Positions 29,471 through 38,897 of a stretch of 64,000 nucleotides of DNA are shown in pieces. The position numbers were made by a program, and so were the translations under genes. The stretch is taken from NCBI GenBank assembly GCA_018195615.1, contig JAGTPG010000002.1, positions 4,767,501-4,831,500 of the forward strand, given 5' to 3'. The notes under the pieces are model-generated. The model saw only the letters and a program-made list of their open reading frames with translations, was not told the DNA's origin and did not search any database. This DNA is from Streptomyces tuirus. GTDB lineage: Bacteria; Actinomycetota; Actinomycetes; Streptomycetales; Streptomycetaceae. Position 1 is the first letter of the stretch. Every line of letters begins with the position of its first letter.

Positions 29471-30000
29471 GGTGTGCCTCGCCTCGAGCATCTCTCGGTC
29501 GGTCTGCGCACTTCCCCGGTCGGAAGGTGCCTGCTTTCCCCGTGGACGGACTGCGTTCCCATCCGGATCGCAGCCAATGCGGCCATATTGAACCCGTGTT
29601 CCAGCTCTGTACGGACAAGTAAGGCGAGAGTGTGACATTGGCCGCAGTACTCTCGCTTGAGCCTCCCACTCGCCCGGACGGCTCAGTCGCATATCCGGGA
29701 ACGTGGGTCTTCGATCTCTCCGTCCCGTTAGGCTGCATTGCCCTGTGCGCGCCCGCAGCGGAGGGGTCGCCTCGCCCCGGGCACGAACCGGAGTCGACCC
29801 TACCGGCCACCGCTGCGCACACAAGTCCCCCTTCCCTCACCACGAATGAGGGCACGGTGCGCATACATCAGCACCGTCAAACAGTGGGTAGCCCCGTGTT
29901 TCACGTGAAACGTCCGGCGTCTGTCCGCTCTCTGTGCAGTCGCCTACGACTGGCCAAAAGCTCGTATGTGTCCAGGGAAAGAGGTGGACGTCAGGGGTCC
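29471..30000. other. Divergent intergenic region with a parS site
   Basis: 530 bases between the divergent globin-reductase and GNAT genes. Apart from the parS at 29898 and presumed promoters I see no gene; frames crossing it have no recognisable protein sequence. Confidence 0.5.
29898..29911. other. parS (ParB-binding) site
   Basis: Perfect GTTTCACGTGAAAC in the intergenic region upstream of the two-domain GNAT gene. Confidence 0.9.
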
Positions 30001-30906
30001 TTGTCAGACAGCCTGACCCGCGTGCCGACTCCTTCCCTTGCCTCTTTGCCCATCCGCCGTCTGACGCTCCGCGATCTCGCCGCCTGCGCCGACTTGTCCG
30101 AAGACCGGGGGTGGCCACGGGAGGAGCACAAGTGGGGCTTTCTCCTCACGGCCGGGAAGGGCTACGGCGTCGACGATCCCGAGGGCGGCCTTGTGAGCGC
30201 CTGTGTCGTCACCGAGTACGGACCGCAGGAGCACCCCGCCCTCGCCGCCATCGGCATGGTCCTGGTCGCCGAACGGCATGCTCGACAGGGCGTGGGACGC
30301 CGGCTGATGCGCCACGTCGTCTCGGCGATGGGCACCACACCTCTCACCCTGCACGCAACGCCGTACGGCCGTCCCCTCTATGAGGAGCTCGGCTTCAAGG
30401 CCACCGGACGTGCGGAGATGGTGCGCGGGCACTTCACTCCTGAGGAGCCGCGGACTCCCGCTGGGCCGCAACCGAAGGTGACCACCCGCGCCGCGAACGC
30501 CGAGGACCTCGCCGCGATCCTCCGTCTCGACGAGCAGGCCTTCGGAACCGACCGCACACACATCGTCACCCGGCTGCCCGCCTTCGCCGACCAGTTGCGC
30601 GTGGCCGAGGAGGGCGGGCAGATCATCGGGTACGCCGCCGCCTGGCCGAACATGGACACGCACGTCGTCGGCCCGCTCATCGCACGTGACACAGCTGTGG
30701 CCAAGGCGCTCATCGCCTCCCTCGCCGCCCATACCGATCGCCCTCTGCGCACCGACATCGACGTGCGGCACACAGAGCTGCTCACATGGGTCAAGGAGCG
30801 CGGCCTGGCGGCTGTCGGCTTCAATGCGGTGATGACCTACGGGATCACCGAGCTGCCCGGCGACTGGAGCCGCCGGTTCGCCCCGGTCACGGTCGCCGCT
30901 GGTTGA
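30001..30906 (+). CDS. Two-domain GNAT acetyltransferase
   Basis: 301 residues. The first GNAT domain (LTLRDLAACADLSEDRGW; AAIGMVLVAERHARQGVGRR, with the acetyl-CoA loop RQGVGRRL) is followed by a second, weaker one (AANAEDLAAILRLDEQAFG). The acceptor is unknown. TTG at 30001 follows CAGGGG by 3 bases and starts the conserved part; GTG at 30022 is an alternative. The 3' end overlaps the antisense remnant of a heme-binding protein by about 20 bases. Confidence 0.8.
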   Translation: MSDSLTRVPTPSLASLPIRRLTLRDLAACADLSEDRGWPREEHKWGFLLTAGKGYGVDDPEGGLVSACVVTEYGPQEHPALAAIGMVLVAERHARQGVGRRLMRHVVSAMGTTPLTLHATPYGRPLYEELGFKATGRAEMVRGHFTPEEPRTPAGPQPKVTTRAANAEDLAAILRLDEQAFGTDRTHIVTRLPAFADQLRVAEEGGQIIGYAAAWPNMDTHVVGPLIARDTAVAKALIASLAAHTDRPLRTDIDVRHTELLTWVKERGLAAVGFNAVMTYGITELPGDWSRRFAPVTVAAG

Positions 30907-31120
30907 GGTGTCCCGCGGCCGTGGCGAAGGCGTGGTCCTGCTCCGGCGCACCGCCGCCCACACCGATCGAGCCGATCAGGCGGCCGTCGCGGTGCACCGG
31001 CACACCGCCCGCGATGAACAGCAGCGGTCGGTCGAGCGCGGTGGGCAGGGTGTGGAACGGGGCTCAGGGCTGTACCGCGTCCACGAGGTCGGCGGTGGAC
31101 GGGTTCTCTCCTGGGCGGCT
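30887..31120 (-). pseudogene. C-terminal fragment of a GlcG/HbpS-type heme-binding protein
   Basis: On the minus strand NPSTADLVDAVQP (about 31115-31070) and, in the next frame, HTLPTALDRPLLFIAGGVPV then HRDGRLIGSIGVGGGAPEQD down to the stop at 30887 match the C-terminal half of HbpS/GlcG proteins. The N-terminal half is missing: upstream the frame reads Arg/Pro-rich sequence with no similarity. The single frame shift after VQP could be a read error, but the missing half cannot, so this is a remnant. Confidence 0.7.
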
Positions 31121-31175
31121 TGCTGGGTGGTCTGATCCGGGCCGGGGAGGGCGCTGAGCCGTGCGGCCCGGCTGC

Positions 31176-32384
31176 TCAGTGGTGGACAGCGGTCCGCTGC
31201 TCGGCCGACGCGGATCCCGTGACGACAGTGCTGGTGACACCGGCGCGGCGCTCCAAGCCGGCCGAGAGGAAGGCCAGAACCAGGGCTCCCGCGGCGAGGA
31301 CGGCACCGACCCAGTTGGGCGCGGTGTAGCCGAAGCCGGCCGCGATCACGAGGCCGCCGAGCCAGGCGGACAGTGCGTTGCCGAGGTTGAAGGCGCCGAT
31401 GTTCACGGCGGAGGCCAGCGTCGGGGCGTCGTGCGCCTGGTCCAGGACCCGCTTCTGCAGCGGCGGTACCGTGGCGAAGCCCAGGGCGCCGATCAGCGCG
31501 ATCGTGACGGCCGACAGCAGCTTGTGGTGCGCGGTGAGGGTGAACAGCGCCAGGACGACGGCCAGAGCACCCAGGGAGACGTACAGCATGGGCATCAGGG
31601 CACGGTCGGCGAACTTGCCGCCGACGAGGTTGCCGCCGACCATGCCGAGGCCGAAGAGGACCAGCAGCCAGGTGACGGAGCCGTCCGCGAATCCGGCGAT
31701 GTGGGTCATCATCGGCGCGATGTAGGTGATGGCCGCGAAGACACCGCCGAAGCCGAGGACGGTCATCGCCATCGCGAGCAGCACCTGTACGTTCTTGAAG
31801 GCGGCCAGCTCGTGCCGCAGGCGCACGCCCTCCGGCTTGGGCATGTCGGGGACGAGCCGGGCGATGCCGGCCAGGCCGACGACGCCGAGGACGGCGACGA
31901 TGCCGAAGGTCACACGCCAGCCGACGGACTGCCCGACGAGTGTGCCCAGCGGGACACCGACGACGTTGGCGACGGTCAGTCCGGTGAACATCATCGCGAT
32001 GGCTCCGGCCTTCTTGTCCGGAGCGACGAGGTCGGCCGCGACGACCGAGCCGATGCCGAAGAAGGCACCGTGGGCCAGTGAGGCGATGACCCGGCCGATC
32101 AGCATCACGGCGAAGGCGGGGGCGAGTGCCGAGAGCAGGTTGCCGACGATGAACAGGCCCATCAGCAACATCAGCATCCGCTTGCGGGAGACCTTGGTAC
32201 CCAGAACGGTCATCAGCGGGGCGCCGAACATGACACCGAGCGCGTAGCCGGTCACCAGGTAACCGGCGGTGGGGATGGACACCCCGTAGTCACCCGCGAC
32301 CTCGGGCAGCAAGCCCATGATCACGAACTCGGTCGTGCCGATTCCGAAGGCCCCGATCGCGAGGGCCAGGAGCGCGAGAGGCAT
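31176..32384 (-). CDS. MFS transporter (DHA1/AraJ-like drug or sugar efflux)
   Basis: About 402 residues with 12 hydrophobic helices. AIGAFGIGTTEFVIMGLLPE is the classic start of the AraJ/sugar-efflux group, and FGAPLMTVLGTKVSRKRMLM gives the A-loop motif. It is divergent from a MarR-family gene with an intergenic palindrome, suggesting drug- or metabolite-responsive repression. ATG at 32384 is chosen; an in-frame GTG at 32396 is also possible. Confidence 0.9.
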   Translation of the reverse strand: MPLALLALAIGAFGIGTTEFVIMGLLPEVAGDYGVSIPTAGYLVTGYALGVMFGAPLMTVLGTKVSRKRMLMLLMGLFIVGNLLSALAPAFAVMLIGRVIASLAHGAFFGIGSVVAADLVAPDKKAGAIAMMFTGLTVANVVGVPLGTLVGQSVGWRVTFGIVAVLGVVGLAGIARLVPDMPKPEGVRLRHELAAFKNVQVLLAMAMTVLGFGGVFAAITYIAPMMTHIAGFADGSVTWLLVLFGLGMVGGNLVGGKFADRALMPMLYVSLGALAVVLALFTLTAHHKLLSAVTIALIGALGFATVPPLQKRVLDQAHDAPTLASAVNIGAFNLGNALSAWLGGLVIAAGFGYTAPNWVGAVLAAGALVLAFLSAGLERRAGVTSTVVTGSASAEQRTAVHH

Positions 32385-32433
32385 GGAGGGGTACACCTTC
32401 CGAACGATTGCATGAGCGCTTTAGGTGCGGCCA

Positions 32434-32484
32434 CAATAATTGCAGACGCTGGCTATCCGCAAGCGCCGTCTATTGCAGTACTGC
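32434..32484. promoter_or_regulatory. Candidate MarR operator(s) between divergent genes
   Basis: CAATAATTG (32434-32442) and GCAGTACTGC (32475-32484) are perfect palindromes, and ATTGCAG occurs twice, all in AT-richer DNA between the MFS and MarR genes. Confidence 0.45.
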
Positions 32485-32526
32485 TCTATCCTGGATGTCA
32501 GCCGCTCCGGGACGGAGGAAACGCAG

Positions 32527-32990
32527 ATGACAGCGACGGACCCCGCGCTCACCGCTCTCGCCCAGGGCTGGTGCGCCCTCTCCCTGCTGCACGGGAAGAT
32601 CGAGGCTCACATCGAGCGCGCCCTGCAGGCCGGGCACGACCTGAGCGCGCGCGAGTACTCCCTGCTGGACGTGCTCAGCCGGCAGCACGACGGGGACGGG
32701 GCCATCTGCAGATGAAGCAGGTCGCCGACGCGGTCGTCCTCAGCCAGAGCGCCACCACGCGTCTGGTCACCCGGCTCGAGGACCGCGGGCTCCTGGAGCG
32801 CTACCTGTGCCCCACCGACCGCCGGGGCATCTACACGAACGTCACCGAAGCGGGCCTCAAGCTGCTGGAAGAGGCGCGGCCGACCAATGACGCCGCCCTG
32901 CGTGAGGCACTGGACCAGGCAGCGAAGAATCCCGAGCTGGCTCCGCTGGTCCGGGTCGTGGAGACGCTGAAGGCGCCGGTACCTGCGTAG
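32527..32990 (+). CDS. MarR-family regulator, frame broken once
   Basis: About 154 residues. MTATDPALTALAQGWCALSL starts it after GGAGGAAACGCAG; the winged helix is LQMKQVADAVVLSQSATTRL then VTRLEDRGLLERYL, with the wing CPTDRRGIYTNVTEAG. It probably represses the divergent MFS efflux gene and itself. One G is missing near 32700 (DGDGG-HLQMKQ). Confidence 0.9.
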
Positions 32991-33029
32991 CCACCGCTCG
33001 CACCGGCTGATCTGCGTAGGGTGCGAGCC

Positions 33030-33482
33030 ATGGGAGATCTCGAGATACGCCCCGTAGTCGCCGACGACGTTCCTGCCATCGTCGGCATGCTCGCGGACGA
33101 CCCCTTGGGCGCGCAGCGCGAGTCACCGGACGACCTGACCCCCTACCTGACCGCGCTGGAACGGATCAGCGCCGATCCGAACCAGTGTCTGGTCGTGGCG
33201 GTGCGGGAGGGTCGGGCCGTCGGCACACTCCAGCTCACGATCGTTCCCGGGCTGTCCCGGCGCGGTGCCAGCAGGTCGATCATCGAAGGCGTACGCATTC
33301 ATGCCGATGAGCGCGGCAGCGGCCTGGGAACCCAACTCATCGAGTGGGCGGTCGACGAGTCCCGGCGACAGGGCTGTCAGTTGGTCCAGCTGACCTCGGA
33401 CAACACACGCACAGATGCCCACCGCTTCTACGAACGGCTCGGCTTCACGGCCTCCCACACCGGTTTCAAGCTTCCGCTGTGA
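33030..33482 (+). CDS. GNAT-family N-acetyltransferase
   Basis: 150 residues with the standard fold: LEIRPVVADDVPAIVGMLAD, CLVVAVREGRAVGTLQLTIV, then the acetyl-CoA loop DERGSGLGTQLIEWAVDESR and AHRFYERLGF. The substrate is unknown. ATG at 33030 leaves almost no leader, so the message may be leaderless. It is followed by a parS and converges on a serine hydrolase. Confidence 0.9.
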   Translation: MGDLEIRPVVADDVPAIVGMLADDPLGAQRESPDDLTPYLTALERISADPNQCLVVAVREGRAVGTLQLTIVPGLSRRGASRSIIEGVRIHADERGSGLGTQLIEWAVDESRRQGCQLVQLTSDNTRTDAHRFYERLGFTASHTGFKLPL

Positions 33483-33496
33483 CCGACGGGCGCTTC

Positions 33497-33510
33497 GTTT
33501 CACGTGAAAC
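33497..33510. other. parS (ParB-binding) site
   Basis: Perfect GTTTCACGTGAAAC in the 51-base gap between convergent genes ending at 33482 and 33534. Confidence 0.92.
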
Positions 33511-33533
33511 AGGGCGCCCGCGCACGCCACCGT

Positions 33534-34919
33534 CTAACCGATCCCGCGCCACCCCTCCGGGTCGACCCCGCCCGGCACGGGAGCCCCCTCCTCGTACGGC
33601 TGACGCGTGAACACGAACGACCCGAGGTCCAGGTGACTCACGGGTCCGTCCGGCCGCCGTACGGCCTTCAGGAGCTCGCCGGCGTAGTAGCCCTCAAGCC
33701 CCGTCCACGTACCGTCGCCGTTCGGGCGGAAGCGCGAGCTCCTGCCACTGCCGGACAGCGGTCCCAACGCGACGAGCCCGTCGGCCCTCATTCGGAGTGC
33801 GAACGCGTGCGTACCCCAGTACCACTGGCCTGTCAGCTCCAGCGTCGCCGAGTCGGCATCGCGCAACGGTTCCCACGGAGCGGGGAAACGCGGTTCCGCC
33901 TCGGCGACGATACGGACCAGGTCCGCGGCGACCGCGAACAACAGCGGTCCGGAGGTGCAGTTGGCGAGAACGACCGCCGCCACGTCGTCCTCGATGCTGA
34001 TCATGAGGCACGCCAGGAAGCCGGGCAGCGAACCGGTATGGCCGACGAGGGCACGCCCGTCCCGTTGCCGGATCTCCATGCCCAGGCAGTAGGCGTAGCC
34101 GCTCGCCACGTCCGCCGCGTCGTGGGGCGCCGCCGGTGTCCTCATCTCCCGCAGCGACTCGGCACTCAGCACCCGCTCGTCGCCGTTGACCAGGAAGGCC
34201 GCGAACTTCGCCAAATCGCCCGTGGTCGACCACAGTTGGCCGGCCGGGGCCATCCTCCCCAGATCCTCGGTGGGCTCCGGGAGCATCACGTCGGCCCATG
34301 GGTGCACTGCCCAGCCACCCGCATGCGGCGCCTGCGGCCGCACGCTCGTACGGTGCAGCCCCAGAGGTTCGAGCACTTCCCGCCGAAGGACCTCCTCCCA
34401 GGAGGCGCCACGCAGCTTCTCGATGAGTGCGCCCAGCAGGGTGTAGCCCGGATTCGAGTAATGGAACCGGCGTCCGGGCGGGGACAGCAAGGGCCGCTCG
34501 CCCAGCACGTCGTCGAGTTCGGGCCGCAGGGACCCAGAGGTCCGCTCCCACCACGGCCCTGGGCTCTCGGCCGCCAGCCCTCCGGTGTGCGCGAGCAGTT
34601 CGGCCACGGTCGCCTCCCCCACACCGGTCCCCGGCAGGTGCTTCTCCAGGGGATCACCAAGATCCAGCGCCCCCTCGTCGCGCAGCCGCAGGACCAGAAC
34701 CGCCGTGAACGTCTTGGTGATCGAACCGATCCGGTACTGCACGTTCTCGTCCGGCGCATGCCCCTCCACGCAGGTCCGCGCGCCCGTCCACACCGGTTTC
34801 CCGTCCCGCACGACGGCCGCGACGAGCGACGGAGCCCGTCCTTCGGCCTGTGCGACGGCGATTCGGTGCAGCAACGCCCGACGCGTGCCGGGAAGCAACT
34901 CTCCCTGAGATGTCGTCAT
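33534..34919 (-). CDS. Serine hydrolase, class C beta-lactamase/DD-peptidase family
   Basis: 461 residues. The N-terminal 330 form the beta-lactamase fold with SITKTFTAVL (SxxK nucleophile), HYSNPGYTLLGALIE (YxN) and GHTGSLPGF (the KTG counterpart, HTG). No signal peptide is visible, so it is probably cytoplasmic and an esterase or peptidase rather than a true resistance enzyme. The C-terminal 130 residues form the beta-barrel common in this group (TGQWYWGTHAFALRM). It is unbroken. Confidence 0.88.
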   Translation of the reverse strand: MTTSQGELLPGTRRALLHRIAVAQAEGRAPSLVAAVVRDGKPVWTGARTCVEGHAPDENVQYRIGSITKTFTAVLVLRLRDEGALDLGDPLEKHLPGTGVGEATVAELLAHTGGLAAESPGPWWERTSGSLRPELDDVLGERPLLSPPGRRFHYSNPGYTLLGALIEKLRGASWEEVLRREVLEPLGLHRTSVRPQAPHAGGWAVHPWADVMLPEPTEDLGRMAPAGQLWSTTGDLAKFAAFLVNGDERVLSAESLREMRTPAAPHDAADVASGYAYCLGMEIRQRDGRALVGHTGSLPGFLACLMISIEDDVAAVVLANCTSGPLLFAVAADLVRIVAEAEPRFPAPWEPLRDADSATLELTGQWYWGTHAFALRMRADGLVALGPLSGSGRSSRFRPNGDGTWTGLEGYYAGELLKAVRRPDGPVSHLDLGSFVFTRQPYEEGAPVPGGVDPEGWRGIG

Positions 34920-34992
34920 GGGCCCCAGTCCACCTGGCCCGGCATCTCTCCGTCGAGCACATTTGGGGCAGGCGTCGCGCTGACGGACCCGA

Positions 34993-36474
34993 TCAGGTCT
35001 GCGCCATGTCCACGAACCGGGAGTAGTGGCCCTGGAAGGCGACCGTGATCGTCGCCGTCGGGCCGTTTCGGTGCTTGGCCACGATCAGGTCGGCTTCGCC
35101 CGCACGCGGCGACTCCTTCTCGTAGGCGTCCTCGCGGTGCAGCAGGATGACCATGTCGGCGTCCTGCTCGATGGACCCGGACTCACGCAGGTCGGAGACC
35201 ATCGGCTTCTTGTCCGTGCGCTGCTCGGGGCCACGGTTCAGCTGGGACAGCGCGATGACCGGGATCTCCAGCTCCTTGGCCAGCAGCTTGAGATTACGGG
35301 ACATGTCCGAGACCTCTTGCTGACGGCTCTCGGCCCTCTTGGACCCACCGGACTGCATCAGCTGCAGGTAGTCGATGACCACCAGCCTGAGGTCGTTGCG
35401 CTGCTTGAGGCGGCGGCACTTGGCACGGATCTCCATCATCGACAGGTTCGGGGAGTCGTCGATGTAGAGCGGAGCCGCCGAAACGTCCGGCATCCGGCGG
35501 GCCAGGCGCGTCCAGTCCTCGTCCGTCATCGTGCCGGAGCGCATGTGGTGCAAGGCGACCCGGGCCTCCGCGGACAGCAGACGCATCGCGATCTCGTTGC
35601 GTCCCATCTCGAGCGAGAAGATCACGCTCGGCAGGTTGTTCTTGATCGAGCAAGCCCGCGCGAAGTCCAGCGCGAGCGTGGACTTACCCATGGCCGGACG
35701 CGCGGCGATGACGATCATCTGGCCCGGGTGCAGGCCGTTGGTGAGCGAGTCGAAGTCCGTGAATCCCGTGGGCACGCCGGTCATCTCGCCACTGCGTGAT
35801 CCGATCGCCTCGATCTCGTCGAGCGCGCCCTCCATGATGTCGCCGAGCGGCAGGTAGTCCTCGCTGGTCCGCTGCTCGGTGACCGCGTAGACCTCCGCCT
35901 GGGCGCGGTTGACGATCTCGTCGACGTCGTCGTCGGCCGCGTATCCCATCTGCGTGATGCGTGTCCCGGCCTCGACCAGGCGGCGCAGGACGGCGCGCTC
36001 GTGAACGATCTCCGCGTAGTAGGCGGCGTTGGCGGCCGTGGGAACCGTCTGGACGAGGGTGTGCAGATACGAGGCCCCGCCGACCTTGTTGATCTCGCCG
36101 CGCTTGGTGAGTTCGGCGGCGATCGTGATCGGGTCGGCCGGCTCGCCCTTCGCGTAGACGTCGAGGACGGCCTGGTAGATCGTCTCGTGGGCCGGCTTGT
36201 AGAAGTCGTGGCCCTTGAGGATCTCGACGACGTCGGCGATGGCGTCCTTGGACAGGAGCATGCCACCGAGGACGGACTGCTCGGCATCGATGTCCTGCGG
36301 CGGCACCCGCTCGAACGCCGGGCTCCCACCGCCGTCCCACGCCCCGTTGTCCCGGCCACGCTCGTGTTGCTCGTCGCGGCCTCGGGCTCCCTCGCCACGT
36401 CGGCGGGAGGCGGGCAGACGATCACTGGGTCCACTGTCGGCCCACGGGTCGTCCAAGGGCTCGGAAATGCTCAC
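34993..36474 (-). CDS. dnaB: Replicative DNA helicase
   Basis: 493 residues, unbroken. The N-terminal primase-interacting domain (ERVPPQDIDAEQSVLGGMLL) is joined to the RecA-like helicase core: Walker A ARPAMGKSTLALDFA, Walker B LVVIDYLQLMQ, and the arginine-finger region ESGSIEQDADMVILLHRED. It forms the hexamer that unwinds DNA ahead of the fork. A charged N-terminal extension rich in Arg/Gly is a Streptomyces trait. It lies on the opposite strand to the MATE gene, with a 460-base gap containing DnaA-box-like sequences. Confidence 0.97.
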   Translation of the reverse strand: MSISEPLDDPWADSGPSDRLPASRRRGEGARGRDEQHERGRDNGAWDGGGSPAFERVPPQDIDAEQSVLGGMLLSKDAIADVVEILKGHDFYKPAHETIYQAVLDVYAKGEPADPITIAAELTKRGEINKVGGASYLHTLVQTVPTAANAAYYAEIVHERAVLRRLVEAGTRITQMGYAADDDVDEIVNRAQAEVYAVTEQRTSEDYLPLGDIMEGALDEIEAIGSRSGEMTGVPTGFTDFDSLTNGLHPGQMIVIAARPAMGKSTLALDFARACSIKNNLPSVIFSLEMGRNEIAMRLLSAEARVALHHMRSGTMTDEDWTRLARRMPDVSAAPLYIDDSPNLSMMEIRAKCRRLKQRNDLRLVVIDYLQLMQSGGSKRAESRQQEVSDMSRNLKLLAKELEIPVIALSQLNRGPEQRTDKKPMVSDLRESGSIEQDADMVILLHREDAYEKESPRAGEADLIVAKHRNGPTATITVAFQGHYSRFVDMAQT

Positions 36475-36934
36475 CGAGCCACCTCCTCCCGTCCGCCGCA
36501 GCAGACCTCGCCGTGCCCCTCTTTTCTACGGCACGGCACTGACAAATGAGAGGCCCAACTCCGGTTGATGGGCGCCGGTTTTGTGACGCTTTGAAAACCG
36601 GCGGACGGAGCGGGCGCCGGACCACGTTAGGCCTGTCGGCACCGTCAGCCAATCTGGTTATCCACAGGCCATGTGGACGACGGCCCCAATGCTGTGGAGA
36701 ACTCCGCGAAACCTGTGCACGACCCGGTGGACAGCCCTGTGAACAAGCATCGAACCATCCCAAGAGGAACGCCCTGACCTGCAGTTTTGCCGTCCACTGG
36801 CTGTGCAGAAGAAAAACTTCCCCACCCGGCCCAAGATCGCTTCGAATGGTGCACAGCAGTCCGCGCTCCAGGACGGAAAGTAAGGACCGCCATAGCGTTG
36901 CATCTCTTACCTGTGGACGATTAGATTGGTGCAC
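36475..36934. promoter_or_regulatory. dnaB-MATE intergenic region with several DnaA-box-like sequences
   Basis: It contains one TTATCCACA (36658-36666) and near matches to the reverse box: TGTGGACGA at 36672-36680 and 36912-36920, TGTGGAGAA at 36693-36701, GGTGGACAG at 36726-36734. The Streptomyces DnaA box consensus is TTGTCCACA. No gene is seen here. Confidence 0.5.
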
Positions 36935-38271
36935 ATGACACAGGCCCCCGTGCGCCGCCGAGCCGACCGGAGACAGCACGACCGAGAGATCGTCTCGCTG
37001 GCAGTGCCGGCCTTCGGCGCTCTCGTCGCCGAGCCCCTCTTCCTCCTGGCCGACACCGCCATCGTCGGCCATCTCGGCACGGCACAGCTCGCCGGTCTCG
37101 GCGTCGCCTCGGCCCTGCTGATGACCGCCGTCAGCGTCTTCGTCTTCCTCGCCTACGCCACGACGGCGGCGGTCGCCCGTCGTGTCGGCGCCGGCGACCT
37201 CCAGGCCGCCATCCGCCAGGGCATGGACGGCATCTGGCTGGCACTGCTCCTCGGAGCTGCCGTCATCGCCGTCGCGTTGCCGACGGCGCCCTCCCTCGTG
37301 GAGCTCTTCGGCGCCTCGGACGCGGCGGCCCCGTATGCGATCACCTATCTGCGCATCTCCACGCTCGGCATACCGGCCATGCTCGTCGTCCTCGCCGCGA
37401 CCGGCCTTCTCCGCGGCCTGCAGGACACAAAGACGCCGCTCTATGTCGCCGTCGCCGGTTTCGTCGCCAACGGCGCGCTCAACGCAGGTCTGGTCTACGG
37501 CGCCGGCCTGGGCATCGCCGGATCCGCCTGGGGCACCGTCATCGCTCAGTGCGGCATGGCCGCGGTCTACCTCGTGGTGGTTGTGCGCGGGCACGCAAGC
37601 ACGGTGCCTCCCTGCGCCCGGACGCCGCCGGGATCAGGGCCTCCGCGCAGGCCGGTGTGCCCCTGCTGGTACGCACCCTCTCCCTGCGCGCGGTCCTGTT
37701 GATCGCCACAGCGGTCGCCGCCCGTCTCGGGGATGCCGACATCGCCGCCCACCAGATCATCCTGTCCTTGTGGAGTCTGCTCGCCTTCGCGCTCGACGCC
37801 ATCGCCATCGCGGGACAGGCCATCATCGGTCGCTATCTCGGCGCCGGTGACGCCCAGGGCGCCCGCGATGCCTGTCGCCGCATGGTGGAGTGGGGTATCG
37901 CCGTCGGCGTGGTCCTCGGCATTCTCGTGGCCCTCACACGGCCGGCATTCCTGCCGCTGTTCACCAGTGACTCCGCGGTCAAGGACGCGGCGCTGCCCGC
38001 CCTCGTGATCGTCGCCCTCTCACAGCCGATCTCCGGCATCGTCTTCGTCCTGGACGGAGTTCTGATGGGCGCCGGTGACGGCCCCTATCTGGCCTGGGCG
38101 ATGCTGCTCACCCTGGCGGTTTTCACTCCGGTCGCTCTGCTGGTTCCGGTCGTGGGCGGTGGGCTCACCGCACTGTGGGCCACCATGACGCTGATGATGA
38201 CCGTGCGGATGCTGACCTTGTGGGTCCGAACCCGCTCGGGCCGCTGGATCGTGACGGGCGCGACCCGCTGA
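36935..38271 (+). CDS. MATE-family efflux transporter, frame broken once
   Basis: About 445 residues with 12 helices in two repeats. EIVSLAVPAFGALVAEPLFL then LADTAIVGHLGTAQLAGLGV is the MATE start (DinF/NorM group) and the second half begins VPLLVRTLSLRAVLLIATAV. It exports cationic compounds using an ion gradient. One G appears missing near 37590 (VVVRG-ARKHGASLRP). ATG at 36935 is chosen; GTG at 36929 is also in frame. Confidence 0.92.
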
Positions 38272-38295
38272 CCGCCGGGCTGGTCCCGCCCGACC

Positions 38296-38309
38296 GTTTC
38301 ACGTGAAAC
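38296..38309. other. parS (ParB-binding) site
   Basis: Perfect GTTTCACGTGAAAC between the convergent MATE and rplI genes, 53 bases from a second copy. Confidence 0.93.
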
Positions 38310-38348
38310 ACCGTGTTTCGGCGATAGCCGTGCTCTGGCGATAGCCCT

Positions 38349-38362
38349 GTTTCACGTGAAAC
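38349..38362. other. parS (ParB-binding) site
   Basis: Perfect GTTTCACGTGAAAC, the second copy in the MATE-rplI gap; directly followed by the rplI terminator. Confidence 0.93.
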
Positions 38363-38371
38363 ACGAAACGA

Positions 38372-38407
38372 CGATGGGGCCGCATCCCGGAGGATGCGGC
38401 CCCATCG
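38372..38407 (-). terminator. Terminator of the rpsF-ssb-rpsR-rplI operon
   Basis: CGATGGGGCCGCATCC and GGATGCGGCCCCATCG pair exactly over a 4-base CGGA loop, 25 bases past the rplI stop. Confidence 0.85.
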
Positions 38408-38432
38408 CTCACTGCTTGAGCGAGCGCGGCAC

Positions 38433-38879
38433 TCAGGCCGCGACGACCTCGATGTTGACCTTGGCGGCAACCTCGGGGTGCAGACGCACGGACGTCTCGT
38501 GAGCGCCCAGGGTCTTGATCGGCGCGCCCAGCTCGATGCGGCGCTTGTCGACCTCGGGGCCACCGGAAGCCTTGATCGCCGAAGCGATGTCGGCCGGGGT
38601 GACGGAACCGAAGAGACGACCGGCGTCGCCGGAGCGAACGGCCAGACGGACCTTGACACCCTCGAGCTGGGCCTTCACCTGGTTGGCCTGCTCGATGGTC
38701 TGGATCTCGTGGATCTTGCGAGCACGACGGATCTGCTCGACGTCCTTCTCGCCACCCTTGGTCCAGCGGATAGCGAACTTCCGCGGGATCAGGTAGTTGC
38801 GAGCGTAACCGTCCTTGACGTCGACGACGTCGCCCGCGGCGCCGAGGCCGGAGACCTCGTGGGTGAGGATGATCTTCAT
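38433..38879 (-). CDS. rplI: Ribosomal protein bL9
   Basis: 148 residues. MKIILTHEVSGLGAAGDVVD then KDGYARNYLIPR is the conserved N-domain that binds 23S rRNA; a long helix joins it to the C-domain ending VNIEVVAA. It is the last gene of the operon, 18 bases after rpsR. Confidence 0.97.
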   Translation of the reverse strand: MKIILTHEVSGLGAAGDVVDVKDGYARNYLIPRKFAIRWTKGGEKDVEQIRRARKIHEIQTIEQANQVKAQLEGVKVRLAVRSGDAGRLFGSVTPADIASAIKASGGPEVDKRRIELGAPIKTLGAHETSVRLHPEVAAKVNIEVVAA

Positions 38880-38897
38880 GTGTCGGTCACCCTTCCC

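Noticed and set aside
36475..36934. Replication origin at the dnaB gap
   Set aside because: Only one perfect-type box and no AT-rich melting region; the Streptomyces oriC lies between dnaA and dnaN, outside this window.
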